DNA of 64,000 bases from Isoetes taiwanensis (taxonomy: Eukaryota > Streptophyta > Lycopodiopsida > Isoetales > Isoetaceae). The notes under the pieces are model-generated. The model did not search any database and was not told where the DNA came from. It was given only the letters and a program-made list of their open reading frames with translations. Shown piece by piece: positions 10,417 through 20,741 of this stretch (the first letter of the stretch is position 1; every line of letters begins with the position of its first letter). The stretch lies in NCBI GenBank assembly GCA_021234155.1, contig JAJEKV010000067.1, forward strand, positions 3,153,279 through 3,217,278, written 5' to 3'. Made by a program: the position numbers and the translations under genes.

Positions 10417-11671
10417 ATGGCGACCCGGGGTGTGCGGACTAAAAAGCAATTGCGGGGAGTTGCTTTCGACCTAGGCTTCATTAGACCTAGTGTCTCACCA
10501 TTTGGGGCACCCATTCTTTTTGTCAAGAAGAAGGATGGCGGCTTGAGGATGTGCATAGATTATAGGCGGTTGAACAAGCACACCATCAAGAACAAGTATC
10601 GCTCCCGGATCGGATGACTTGATGGATCAGCTCAAGGGGCAAAACTCTTCTCAAAATTGACTTAAGGTCGGGGCTATCATCAGATCCGGATAAAGGAAGA
10701 AGACATCCATAAAACGCGCCAGGAGCGGTATGGGCACTATGAGTTCACGATAATGCCTTTCGGCTTATCAAAGCCATGACCCAACATTCATGAGGCTCAT
10801 GAGCGACATCTTGAGGAGTTCTTGGACACCTTTGTAATAGTATTCTTTGATGACATTTTGGTGTATAGCGAATCCCCTTGAAGAACGCGTACAACACCTA
10901 AGGAGAGTGCTTGAGAAGTTAAGGAGGCACCGGTTGTACACCAAGTTGTCGAAGTGCCGCCCATAGCGGAGAAAGGTGGAATACACGGGGCATGTGATCT
11001 CGGCGGAAGGAATTTGGCCGGATCAGCCAAGATTGAAGCGATCATTGATTGGCGGCACGAAGAATGTCCATGAGGTCGAGAGAAGTTTTCTTGGCCTAGC
11101 GGGTACTACGGGAAGTTTGTGAAGAACCAAAAAGATAGCCAGCTAACAGGACTTGGCGAGGCGGAAAAAGGTGAAAGATTGGGCGGATCATTGGCACAAA
11201 GCAAAAGCAGGGGGTTTGAATTGTTGAAGGCTTTGACAACCGCCCCGTCTTGACCACCTGCCCGGACCTAGAAAGACAAGTTGGTGGCGACAGGAGCTAG
11301 CGAGGTAAGATAGCCCCACGCAGTGCGGTGCTCATGCGGGAAAAAGCCCGAGTAGTAGCGTATGATTCGGGGAAGATGAGCGCGGCTTGGCGCTACGATG
11401 CGATCAAATTGCTTGCAGTTGTCAAATAGCTAAAAATTTGGAGGCACTACCTCTTTGGAAGGAAGTTCAGTTGGACCGAAGATCATCGAGCCTCAATATA
11501 TATTCACGCAACCACACCTTAATGGAGTTCCTCGAAGAGTATGACTTTGATATAGTCTATAAGCCCGGGAAGCTCAATGTGGTAGCAGATGCGCTTTCAA
11601 GGCATCCTCGACAACTAGAGTGCATTGCAATGCAATTTCGGCGGCTCTCGGTGACCGGGGAAGAAGATTGA
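10417..11671 (+). pseudogene. gypsy pol: reverse transcriptase and RNase H, frame-broken
   Basis: Reverse transcriptase is recognisable in pieces. '[18 protein letters not shown]' and '[20 protein letters not shown]' lie at 10478-10600. The 'MPFGLS' motif is near 10753. The catalytic 'FFDDILVYSE' is at about 10837-10870, where gypsy elements carry the two metal-binding Asp residues. 'ISAEGIWPD' follows near 11000. RNase H is represented by its C-terminal signature at 11520-11610, ending 'VADALSRHP', typical of plant gypsy elements. At least six frame changes separate these pieces, so no functional enzyme can be made from this copy as written. Confidence 0.85.
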
Positions 11672-11953
11672 AGAAACCTTGCCAGCAGATGTGGACTTCA
11701 AGGAAGTATGGGCAAGCTTGTGCAAGGAGGCAAAACAGATAAGGAGAGGAAACCTTCAAAATTTTAAGAAGGTAACCTCTTGTATCATAAGAACAAGTTG
11801 TGCATGCTGAATCATCGGGGGTGAGGAAGTTGATCCTCCCGACACCCTAACGACCCAATAGCTGGCCACGGAGATTTATGAAGACATATTTCAAAGTCTT
11901 TGGCGGCTATTATTAGCTAGGAATGAAGAAGCGGTAGCTTCGCTACATCAGGA

Positions 11954-13147
11954 ATGTTAGCTATGTCAGCGAGGCCGAAAGCGAGCAACTTAATTCGGGG
12001 GCATTGGAACGGTAGCTGCGGTGCGAATGCTAAGTGGGAGGTCATCAGCATGGACTTCATAACAGGGCTTCCAAGGACAGTAAGAGGGAAGGATGCCTTG
12101 ATGGTCATGGTCGACAAGTTGTCGAAGATGGCACATTTCGTGCCTTGCAGGACCACCGACACAGCTATGGACACAACGAAGCTCTTCACCAAAGAAATCT
12201 TCAGGCTCAATGGCATGCCAAGGGAGATCATCTCCGACAGAGATCCGAAGTTCATCAGTGCCTTTTGGCAGGACCTCTTTGCAACAATTCAGACGAAGCT
12301 ATCCATGAGCACGGCGTATCATCCTCAGACGGATGGGCAAACGGAGCGGACCAACAGAATTTTGGAGGATATGCTACGAAACTATGTCTGGAACAAGCAG
12401 GGTATGTGGGAAGAATTTATCCACTTGGTGGAGTTTGCGTATAATAGCACCAAGCAGGAATCATCCCAAATGTCGTCGTTTATGATCAATTACGGCTATC
12501 AATGCCTAACTCCAGACACTTGGCACAATCCCGTGTCAAAGGTAGAAGTTTCGCAGCAAATGTTGGCCGACATGCAGCAGCTGGTGGAAGAGGTTCGAGG
12601 ATATCTTCTTGCAGCAAGGAGTCGACAAAAGAGCATCGCCGACAAGCATGGGAAAGTCAGAGAGTTCCAAGTTGGCGACGACGTATGGCTCAAGATCAAA
12701 GTGAAGCAGGCGAAGCTCCGCATCGGAAATTGTAAGAAGCTTGCTCCAAGGTGGGCTGGACCCTTCAGAATAGTCCAAAGAGTAGGTAACCAATCCTACA
12801 AGTTAGACTTGCCAGCACACCTAAAGATTCATAAAGTCTTCCACGTGAGTTTGTTGAAGCAGCATACTCCTAATCCAGACGAAGTCTTGGACACCCCAAC
12901 GTTGTTGAAAATGACAGAAGAGCAGCTGGAAATAGTTCCAGAATTGATTCTTGATAAAGCCTTCAAGAAAACAAGGAGATCAGAGTTTCTCCAATATTTG
13001 GTCAAGTGGAAACACTTGCCGGTGCAAGACGCGACATGGGTACTTAAGAAGGATCTAATAAAGCAGTACCCACAGTTTATGGAGCAATGGGACGGCAAGG
13101 TCATCTCCGAAGAAATCGGCTCAGGCATGTCGATTTGTGTAGATTAA
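11954..13147 (+). CDS. gypsy integrase with GPY/F module and chromodomain (3' part of pol)
   Basis: This 397-codon open frame inserts element cDNA into the genome. The catalytic triad is visible: D34 (in MDFITGLP), D95 (SDRDPKF) and E131 (TDGQTERTN), giving the DD35E spacing. A GPY/F-like module lies at about residues 262-273 (KLAPRWAGPF). A chromodomain lies at about 327-376, including 'LVKWKHLPVQDATWV'. Chromodomains of chromovirus integrases are known to read histone marks, chiefly H3K9 methylation, and steer integration. The ATG at 11954 is only the first Met after a break; the true product would be a pol polyprotein. The HHCC zinc-finger remnant just upstream is damaged. This is the only long intact frame of the element. 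Confidence 0.92.
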   Translation: MLAMSARPKASNLIRGHWNGSCGANAKWEVISMDFITGLPRTVRGKDALMVMVDKLSKMAHFVPCRTTDTAMDTTKLFTKEIFRLNGMPREIISDRDPKFISAFWQDLFATIQTKLSMSTAYHPQTDGQTERTNRILEDMLRNYVWNKQGMWEEFIHLVEFAYNSTKQESSQMSSFMINYGYQCLTPDTWHNPVSKVEVSQQMLADMQQLVEEVRGYLLAARSRQKSIADKHGKVREFQVGDDVWLKIKVKQAKLRIGNCKKLAPRWAGPFRIVQRVGNQSYKLDLPAHLKIHKVFHVSLLKQHTPNPDEVLDTPTLLKMTEEQLEIVPELILDKAFKKTRRSEFLQYLVKWKHLPVQDATWVLKKDLIKQYPQFMEQWDGKVISEEIGSGMSICVD

Positions 13148-13172
13148 TGTCTTGTGTAGTTAAGATTGATCT

Positions 13173-13209
13173 ACGCATGCAACCTATGCTTGGTATAGGT
13201 TGCATGCGT
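13173..13209 (+). terminator. 14-bp stem hairpin just after the pol stop
   Basis: ACGCATGCAACCTA and TAGGTTGCATGCGT are perfect inverses separated by a 9-base loop, 26 bp after the stop at 13147. It could mark the pol mRNA 3' end or act in RNA stability or export. The terminator label is positional only. Confidence 0.5.
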
Positions 13210-13974
13210 TGTTACCGATGATGAGACCACTACGGTGATCTCTAGGACGTGGTGTAATGTCAATGCAGGCATGACCACGGTTCCGCTTGGATGAGTTGGA
13301 AGGTAGATTAGAAAGTCTACTTCTGTCTCATGGAAGTAGACGACCTCGAGAGATAAGAGGTCATTCAGGAATGCATGATAGGAAAAGCACTTCTAGTCAA
13401 TGCCTACGGGGAGGACCCTATCCTTCACGCCCCATATATGCGAAGGACCCTATCCTCCACGCTGCGCAACTAAAGGTGTAGGCATGAGCGCCATATAGGC
13501 ATTATAGGGCGCTGTCTCCACGGCCATGATGGAAGAAGCATCCTCTTCCTACGCCGGGAGATTAGCCATGCATTCATGTAGATAGATGGGGTGGTTCCCT
13601 TATAACCAAAATTTTATTAATAATTAAAATGGTACTAACGTAGTGTCGACCTGCAGGCCAATAGAGCGCTCCGGAGGGCAAGGAGATCGAGCTACGAAGG
13701 CTTGCAACACAAATTTTGTTGGAATGTGTTGCAAGGAATGAAGACTACCTCGAAGGATAATTGTATATGAAATGTTAAAATTTTGATAAACTAAAATATT
13801 GTGATAAGTGAAACTAATGAGTAACTTGTTTACGTTATGAATTGATAAGTTACTTGATAAGGTAATGGCGTAATAATGTTCTAAAAATATTACCTTAAGG
13901 TAATCCTAATAATTGTATAAGTATAATAGTAGTATATTGTATGCATCAAATTGATTGCAGGTTAGGAAGATCCC
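13210..13974 (+). other. gypsy 3' non-coding region
   Basis: No open frame of note. It holds a short direct repeat (GACCCTATCC at about 13411 and 13447) and an AT-rich stretch at 13600-13950. This is typical spacer between pol and the polypurine tract. Confidence 0.5.
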
Positions 13975-14027
13975 AAGGTGGGGAAACCCACGATGCTGCG
14001 GACAGCATCAATTCAAGGTGGGGAGAA
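13975..14027 (+). other. double polypurine tract with a hairpin between
   Basis: The tract next to the LTR (AAGGTGGGGAGAA, 14015-14027) primes plus-strand synthesis. A second near-copy (AAGGTGGGGAAA) lies at 13975-13986. Between them GATGCTG-CGGA-CAGCATC (13992-14009) forms a 7-bp stem. The sister element on the - strand at 58189-58242 keeps the same order: tract, hairpin-like segment, tract, LTR. Confidence 0.75.
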
Positions 14028-15588
14028 TGTGACGTTCCAGCACAGTATACGGTCCCAGGACGTATACTGTACTGCCTCGTCACGCGTACACGCCACCCCG
14101 ACTGACGTGTACGCCGACGTGTAGCCAAGCGGGTGGGGCAACTTGCAAGGTGTGTGCATTTATTAATGTGCACATTTACCAATGTGCACATTTATCTAGG
14201 TGCACATTTTCCCATATGGATACTTTATGCTACTTAATAAAGGCAAGTGGGCCACACCAATTATCCCACATGCTAAAAGGGGTAATTGGAAACCCTAGCC
14301 CTAAACCCTTGTCTATTTAGGTAAGAGAAACCCTAACTTGCTATTTTCGTTCATGCCATTTTAGGGCTCTGTTTTGCTTGCTCCAGGAGTTAAAACCGCC
14401 TCCCAGACTCTGTCTGAGCGATCTAGCTCGTTAGTTTCCCTTTCTAGCTTCATCTTCTCGCAGTTCAGCAGGATGGTCGAGTTCAGGGCAGGAGGAGCGA
14501 GCCAAGGATCAGGTATTTAGTCAATTTAATAGCCTAAACCGTCTTCTAGTCATTGAATCAGTAGGTTTAGCCTATTAAATTGCCCATAGCAGCCATTTAG
14601 ATCCCCAGATATCAAGCTCTAACTAAAGAACCTAACTCTATGATATAGATTAGATCTAGTTCTTTAGTTCTTCTGTGGTGTATATGGATGATGTATCTCT
14701 GTGAACGGGAAGGGGGGTAGAGACCCTAAGGCCTAGTAGTTGATGCTCCTAGCTAGCCTCTTTAGCACACTGTAAATTCGGCCTGTGTACAAGAACCACA
14801 CCTGGTTGTGGGTGAAGGGGCCGGTCGGCTCAAATGGGAGGTTAGGTGTTGACTCTTGAATGATCCCCTGGTGTGTAAAGTCTCAGGGGGATCCTTTGTG
14901 GACTAGGTCTAATGGCTTGCCGAGTGTGGGCAAGGCATGGACTCGGCTGCCCGTGGAGTGATCGTCACTCTCCATTGGGTTCAAAGTCGAATAAGGCGGT
15001 GGCCCTCTAGTCACCTTGAGTCGGCATGTAGATGTGCGGAGGGAGTGATCCCTACCGCCCCCATCGGGCGGGGAGATGCAACCCGGGGAATAGCCCCTTT
15101 GGCTATGCATCCGGTGAGACTCTGATCGAGGTCCCAACACTTTTCAACCTACTTTGCAAAGTGTGCGGGGAGGCGGATGGAGTGGACTACCCTAAGCCAT
15201 GTTCTCATGCCGGCCAAATCCATTGCCATGAATTACATGCGCAATGAACTTCGGAGACCCAAGCCGTCAGTCATTTCCCTTGAGTGAGCCTTGGGTAGGA
15301 CTCCTACACGTGATGTCTTGATCTTGTCTATCTGCGGATATGTGGTGAGCCATCCTTGAGATGGTCATGTGATGTTGTTGTTGTATCTTACGACATGTAT
15401 GTTTAAGCTTCGCAGACTAGGTAGGCCGAGGGAGGCGAGGGGTAAAATGACCCCTTCACTCTTCCCACTTTGGAACTCATCAAAGGTTGCGGTGTTGCGT
15501 GGAAGAACCTGTATCGATTGAAGGCGATATGGGGATGAACTCTGTTTGTATCACGGTGGAGTGCACGTATATGAGTAGGGGCGTCACA
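14028..15588 (+). repeat. 3' LTR of gypsy element 1
   Basis: A complete 1561-bp LTR from TGTGACGTTCC to ...GCGTCACA. The TGACG core at the start resembles bZIP (as-1 type) binding sites. Right after it, 14042-14070 forms a 10-bp perfect stem (ACAGTATACG / CGTATACTGT) with a 9-base loop starting GTCC. Compared with the 5' LTR, differences are mainly 1-5 base indels in G/C-rich runs. Confidence 0.9.
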
Positions 15589-15599
15589 TGGTCAGGCTG

Positions 15600-16750
15600 G
15601 CGTGTGTGATCCGCCATTACGGAAATGGGGGATTGAAGTGCTTGGTCCCACAGTGGCGCTTTTGCTTTTTGTTGGTAGTGGAGGCACAAATACCTTCATC
15701 TTGCCATTCACCCAGTGCGCCTCCCCCCACTTTTGCTGATCTGTCTAATCTTTGCGAACTCCTCCTACCTCTCCTTCTGTTGAGCCGGGGTCAGATCCGT
15801 GTCTAAGTACACCGATGTCTCCTTCAAGCGACTAGCGTATTTTGCGGCATCAGCGTCTTGATGCACGGTGAACAGCGTGAGTTTAACTAGTTGGGGTCTC
15901 ATGCTTGGCCTCAGGCTACTGGTCGGGTTTCTTCTTGTCAAGTGCTGCAATTGGAGCCTTGCCAATACCAGGGCATGGAGCTTAGCTGGGAGATCTTCCC
16001 CCTGTTCTTCAGGCAAGCCCCGAACCACAATGTTCAGTCGACGAGACTGGCAGTCCTTCTCCTCGCGGAGGACCCGTCTAATTCCTGTGCAACCTCGCCT
16101 CGGGTATTGGGCATGGTGATGGTGCTGCCCACAGTGGTGGTACTTATGCATTTTCATCTGCATCGCATGGATCATACATCTCGCTGGAACTTCGGCCATC
16201 CTCTTCTCAAGGGCGAAAGCACGGTATTTGCCTCTTGACTTTCGGTGTCTCTTTTCCAAGGTGTCCAACCTCCCCTGCATCCCAGACATTGTAGCCTCTA
16301 GTCGCCAACCCGGAACATTACGGCACAATGCCTTTGCATGTCTGAGCTCATTTTGCGGACCCGATCCTCGACATTTCTTTACGTTGGAGCTGCTCTAGGC
16401 GTCGGGTTGCATCACATGAGGGGACATCATTTGTCAATTCACTTCTTAGGCTGACGATGCTCAGCGTGCTTATCTGGCGGCTCAAAGTCGGCCAGCCCAA
16501 AGCGGTCATCCATGTGGCCTGATCGTTCTTCAGCGTGGAGATCGTTCTTTTTTTCTTTTATAGCTTGTTTCTTGAGAATAGCTGTCGGTTGGGTGTCCCT
16601 TTGCATCTCCACACCTGCTAGCTTGTCCTGAATGGCATTCAGCTTTCCCTCCAGGACATATATTGCCTCTGTCTGTGTGATGTACCCCGAGGGGGAGGAG
16701 CCCTCACCATTACGTGCCCGCTTCTTTAGCGCATGCAGACTCCCCTCCAT
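15600..16750 (-). pseudogene. LINE ORF1-like protein (coiled coil plus RRM), broken
   Basis: Two frames on - form one decayed protein. The upstream part (16750-16439) is charged and helix-rich. The downstream part (16328-15765) has a coiled-coil-like stretch, then 'RRLNIVVRGLPEEQGED' and later 'KYASRLKETSVYLDTDLT' and 'PAQQKER'. This is the pattern of the RRM-like nucleic-acid-binding domain of L1 ORF1 proteins (Transposase_22-like). The remnant ends within about 15 bp of the gypsy 3' LTR. No matching ORF2 or poly-A tail is attached. Family by eye; it could also be a gag-like protein of another retroelement. Confidence 0.55.
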
Positions 16751-17013
16751 CGTTTGTGCGGCCTACAGCTTTCGAGCACTCCGAAGTGAATTAAAAATGC
16801 GTAGGAAGTATATAGGGATTCAAAGATTGAAAAAAAATTACAAAGAGTGCCCGCCTTTAGTGGTTGGCCTGGGGAGGGATTGGGGGGATTCAACCTTATG
16901 GGTGGGGGGCTCAATTCCGGTTGTTGCCGGAATTCTTTTGGAGTGGGAAGGAGTTGGAGGCTGGGCTATTAGATCTTTTGCTCTGTAGTTTGGGAACAAG
17001 AGCTTCGCATCTA

Positions 17014-17370
17014 ACCGGCGTACTTGAGGAAAAAGTGATTTAGTTTTGAAAAACCTAAAGTGCGCCGGCGTACTTGAGGAAATAGTTTTGAAAAACCTAA
17101 AGTGCGCCGGCGTACTTGAGGAAAAAGTGATTTAGTTTTCAAAAACCTTAAGTGCGCCTGTTTTTAGTTTTTTGTTTTTTGTTTTTAGTCTTTAGTTTTT
17201 AGTTTTCAAAAACCTTAAGTGCGTCTGTTTTTAGTTTTTGATTTAGTTTTCAAAAACCTTAAGTGCGCTGGCGTACATAGTTTTCAAAAATCTTAAATGC
17301 AAACCTTAAGTGCGCCTGTTTTTAGTTTTTGATTTGGAGCATCAAAAACCTTAAGTGCGCCTGTTTTGAC
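17014..17370 (+). repeat. irregular tandem repeat, CCGGCGTACTTGAGG / AAAACCTTAAGTGCGC
   Basis: 'CCGGCGTACTTGAGGA' occurs at 17014, 17065 and 17107. The partner phrase 'AAAACC(T)TAAGTGCGC' recurs at least six times to about 17360, with TTTTTAGTTTTT filler. Unit length drifts between about 40 and 60 bp. Confidence 0.7.
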
Positions 17371-17600
17371 CAGGGCGCTAGAGAGAGAGTGAGGGCAGTG
17401 AGGGCGCTAGAGAGAGAGTGAGTGATGGCGTCCAGGGCACTAGAGAGAGAGAGAGTGTGCTACTTTGACCAGGGCGCTAGAGTAGCACTACCTTATATTT
17501 TTTTCCAAGAATAAGTGAGGGCACTAGAGAGAGAGTGTGATGGCGTCCAGGGCACTAGAGAGAGAGAGTGTGATGGCGTCCAGGGCGCTAGAGAGAGATT
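17371..17600 (+). repeat. GGCGCTAGAGAGAGAGTG minisatellite
   Basis: Six or more units of 'GG(C/G)(G/A)CTAGAGAGAGAG', often joined to 'GATGGCGTCCA', directly follow the previous array. One unit is separated by about 50 bp of AT-rich sequence. No coding capacity. Confidence 0.7.
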
Positions 17601-17751
17601 ACCTAGACAATCTAATAGCAATTCTGATTCTAAAATAATATGACATTTTGAACTGTTTAATCATAACATAACTAAGAGGACAGAATGGAAATAACTAATA
17701 GGCCCATTGCAATCCTTAACTCACATCTGCTTAGAATTTGAGGTGTTTTAC

Positions 17752-20482
17752 CTGCACAACTTGCAACATACATCACTAAAATTGTTGTGTTAAATAATTT
17801 GAGCCCAAATCGCTTACACTCTGAGATTCTTCGTGATTAAGACGATGCATGGTTGATGCCCTAGTCACAACCAAAATCGTTGAGATTCAATGGGAATGTT
17901 GAATTTTCTGGCAACTTTTTGCTGCAAATAACCATACAAAACGTAAATAACTATAAAAATGCCCGATGACATGTCCAAATGATTACACGTGGCCTGCAAT
18001 ACAAAATCATTGTCAACATTTGCAAAACCAAGATCATTTCGTGTTAATGATGCATTGAATCCACTATAAACTAATTGTCTGAATGTCTAAAATGTGCCAT
18101 TACGAAGAAAGCACTAAGTATTTTATTTGTCATTGGATGCAAAAGCCCATTATGGATTTGCCTTTATGCTAACAATCTAAGATACATGCAGGCTCAATGC
18201 TGCAAAAATGTATTTGGACTGCAATTGCATATTTGAATGACAAACAAAATATTTTGTTTCATTATACTCTTCAATACAAACTTCAAAGGTAAAGGACACA
18301 TTTGCAAGCAGGAGGAACATTTATGAAATATGAAGAAGTATGAAAGATAGAAGTAACTTCCTTGCATGTTCCTGAAATTTAGCTGCATAAAATGCAAAAG
18401 CCATGCTTTATCCCTACAGTTCGTAAGTGGACTGCAAGTCTGATCTAGACATTTGAGAATAGTTTCTTTATTAACCATGAACAATAATATGCACAGTAGA
18501 AACAATGAATACAAATAAATAACTGGATTATAAGCAATTCAGTGTTTTACCTCTAGCGACTTTCCAAGTGCTTATGATGTGAAGCTGATGTGAAGGTTCC
18601 AGGTCAACAAATAATATATTGCTCTACCATGTGTGGATACACTTCCATGAAGACATTCCAAGGACTTACCTGATGTCTCTGCACTATTCTAGCAATTGGA
18701 TGTAAGCAATCGTATACAAAACCCACCAGAGCCAACCTTTGATACTTGCTTTCGCACACGCTAAAGATGAAGTTGAACCATAAGCAAACTATTTGCAGAA
18801 ACTAAAGTGAGAATGAAATTTAAGATGCTACTGGAACTATCAGAACCCACACTAAGAGTCCAACACACGTTATTAAGGGCCAAAGCAGTTGTTGTACTTG
18901 TGCATTTCATAAAGACCTACCAACATTATTTATTGGTATCCTAAACCCGAATGGAGCTTGGAGTACTCAAGCTTTACTTTTGTAAATGATGGTAAATAGA
19001 ATTGATGCATCTGCCTAGGATTTACATGCACTTAATCAAAATAAAGATGTGACAGCATAACAAATTACGAATCTCTCAACACAACATGCTGATTGAATGG
19101 CTTAGTTAAAGAGAATGAAGAGTCCTCGCCTGGCTTGTTAGAGTATCCTGACAAAACCAGTAAAGATTTTGTAAGCACTGAAATGAGCATGCAAAATAGA
19201 CTACATTCTTGTGATGCCATTAGTGGCAGATAACGATATCATTGGTCAAGTGAAAGATTACCTGCATGACATTCCAGGGATCATAAACATCAATACACTC
19301 AGATAATGCTTTTTTGGCTACACATAGCTTACAATTATGTATAAATTGTGCTCACTTAGGTATCGCGATGGAAAATGTCTTAGGGAGTCCTTGGCCCGGC
19401 AAAGCATATCCAAGATTTCAATGACTGATAAAGAAGATGTTTGAAGTATAATTTCGTATTCTCTAAAGTTTGAATGTGAGTGGGTTGCCTATAAATCAAT
19501 GCTGATGATTTCAATCTAAATGCTTTCACTCCGAGATATTCTACACCACTGCAATCTGCAACAAACTATGTATCTAGCAGTAATAGAGAGATAAAATACG
19601 TAACAGGCCTTAAATATTAATGCATAGTTTCACTTCAACTGACAGAGTACTAATATGTTCTAAGCTATACGGAGCAATAATTAATAACATTATTTTGCAC
19701 TAACCTATGTGCAGAACAAAAGCTTTGACTGTGAGAAGTTCCAACTCTGCAGCTCAGAATGCCCCTTTCTAACCATCTATATGAGATAGAACAAAAGGTT
19801 TGGCTGTGAGGTACCGACTCTGTAATGTTATCTAAACGTTCGCATGCACTTATGAAGGTTAGAAGAATTCAATGGTACAAATAAGAGCTGCACTTAGTAC
19901 TTTAAAGAGCCAAATGTTGCACAGTGGAAAGAAGGATCCATATTTTGGCTGATCCAATAGTTAAAGGGATACATTTACAGTTTTACATTATACAACACCT
20001 TGAATGGCTTAAGAAATGCGTTGTGGGTTCCAATTGATCCAGAAATTATAGACATGGAACATCCATCTGTAAACAAATAAAAGCAACAAAGGCATCAAGC
20101 TTAAGAAGATATTACTACCTACTACAACCTAAGAAGACATCAACAGACCAAATCTGGATGTATACTCTCAGAACAGAAGGACAATCAAAGACTTACCATG
20201 GAGTGCTCTAAAAATCGGTCTGAAATGTAAGAAGATTTCAAATTTTGAATTTACACTTATTATGGTGGAGGCCATAGAAAAACATCTCACGTGTGGCTGT
20301 ATGGGAGTCTACATGTTAACTACAACAGATACTTAATTTTCCTAGAATAATCAAACCCTTGGGATCAAACTGAAGCATCTGGGCCACAAACGGAAGCAAC
20401 AAATAAAACATCACTTACATAGGAAGATTCGCTGACATAATTTTTGAAGAAAAAAAATCTGTGGTAAAGATCTGTGGAATAC
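17752..20482 (-). CDS. unrecognised spliced gene, at least eight short exons
   Basis: There is no long frame, but on - a series of short open segments is bounded by AG acceptors and GT donors. Best exons, 5' to 3': 20419-20482 (IPQIFTTDFFSSKIMSANLP), 20197-20219 (23 bp), 19999-20066 (GCSMSIISGSIGTHNAFLKP), 19705-19746 (LELLTVKAFVLHI), 19356-19424 (IEILDMLCRAKDSLRHFPSR), 19262-19317 (AKKALSECIDVYDPWNVMQ), 18670-18760 (YQRLALVGFVYDCLHPIAR), 18551-18584 (LHIISTWKVAR). A further small exon may lie at about 17752. Donors are canonical (GTAAGT, GTAATC, GTGAGC, GTAAAA). The peptides look helical and conserved, as in HEAT-repeat or scaffold proteins, but I do not recognise the family. Start and stop are not located. 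The 5' side runs into a repeat at 20.56 kb and may be lost. Confidence 0.5.
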
Positions 20483-20560
20483 CTAAAATTTGTCAGACAA
20501 TAGAAGTCTGAGGATGCCTAAGCCCTGCACGCCGGACTAACCATACTATCCGATAAATAA

Positions 20561-20741
20561 TTTTGTTGATATTATAGATGCCTCAAGCTTTAATGCCTTG
20601 TTGGACCCTTGTGTTATCTGTTGGACTTAATTTTGTTGATATTACAGATGCCTCAGGCTTTAATGCCTTGTTGGATCCTTGTGTTATCTGTTGGACTTAA
20701 TTTTGTTGATATTACAGATGCCTCGGGCTTTAATTCCTCGT
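20561..20741 (+). repeat. 70-bp tandem repeat, about 2.6 copies
   Basis: Units start TTTTGTTGATATTA(T/C)AGATG at 20561, 20631 and 20701, exactly 70 bp apart and nearly identical. The third is cut after about 41 bp. Each unit contains TTACAG|ATGCC, which looks like a splice acceptor, on +. Confidence 0.85.

Larger units (their letters stand above)
1..15588 (+). mobile_element. Ty3/gypsy chromovirus-type LTR retrotransposon with nested insertions
   Basis: Two directly repeated LTRs bracket a primer site, broken gag/pol, an intact integrase with chromodomain and a polypurine tract, in the standard order for Ty3/gypsy elements. Window base 1 corresponds to base 14233 of the 3' LTR, so about 205 bp of the 5' LTR lie outside. 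Subtracting the 2.7-kb Helitron at 5613-8343, the element is still about 12.9 kb, long for the family; part of this is an apparently duplicated leader (1.4-2.0 kb and 3.4-4.0 kb). The two LTRs are clearly allelic but differ by many short indels. The right-hand target duplication should begin at 15589; its left partner is outside the window. Confidence 0.9.
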
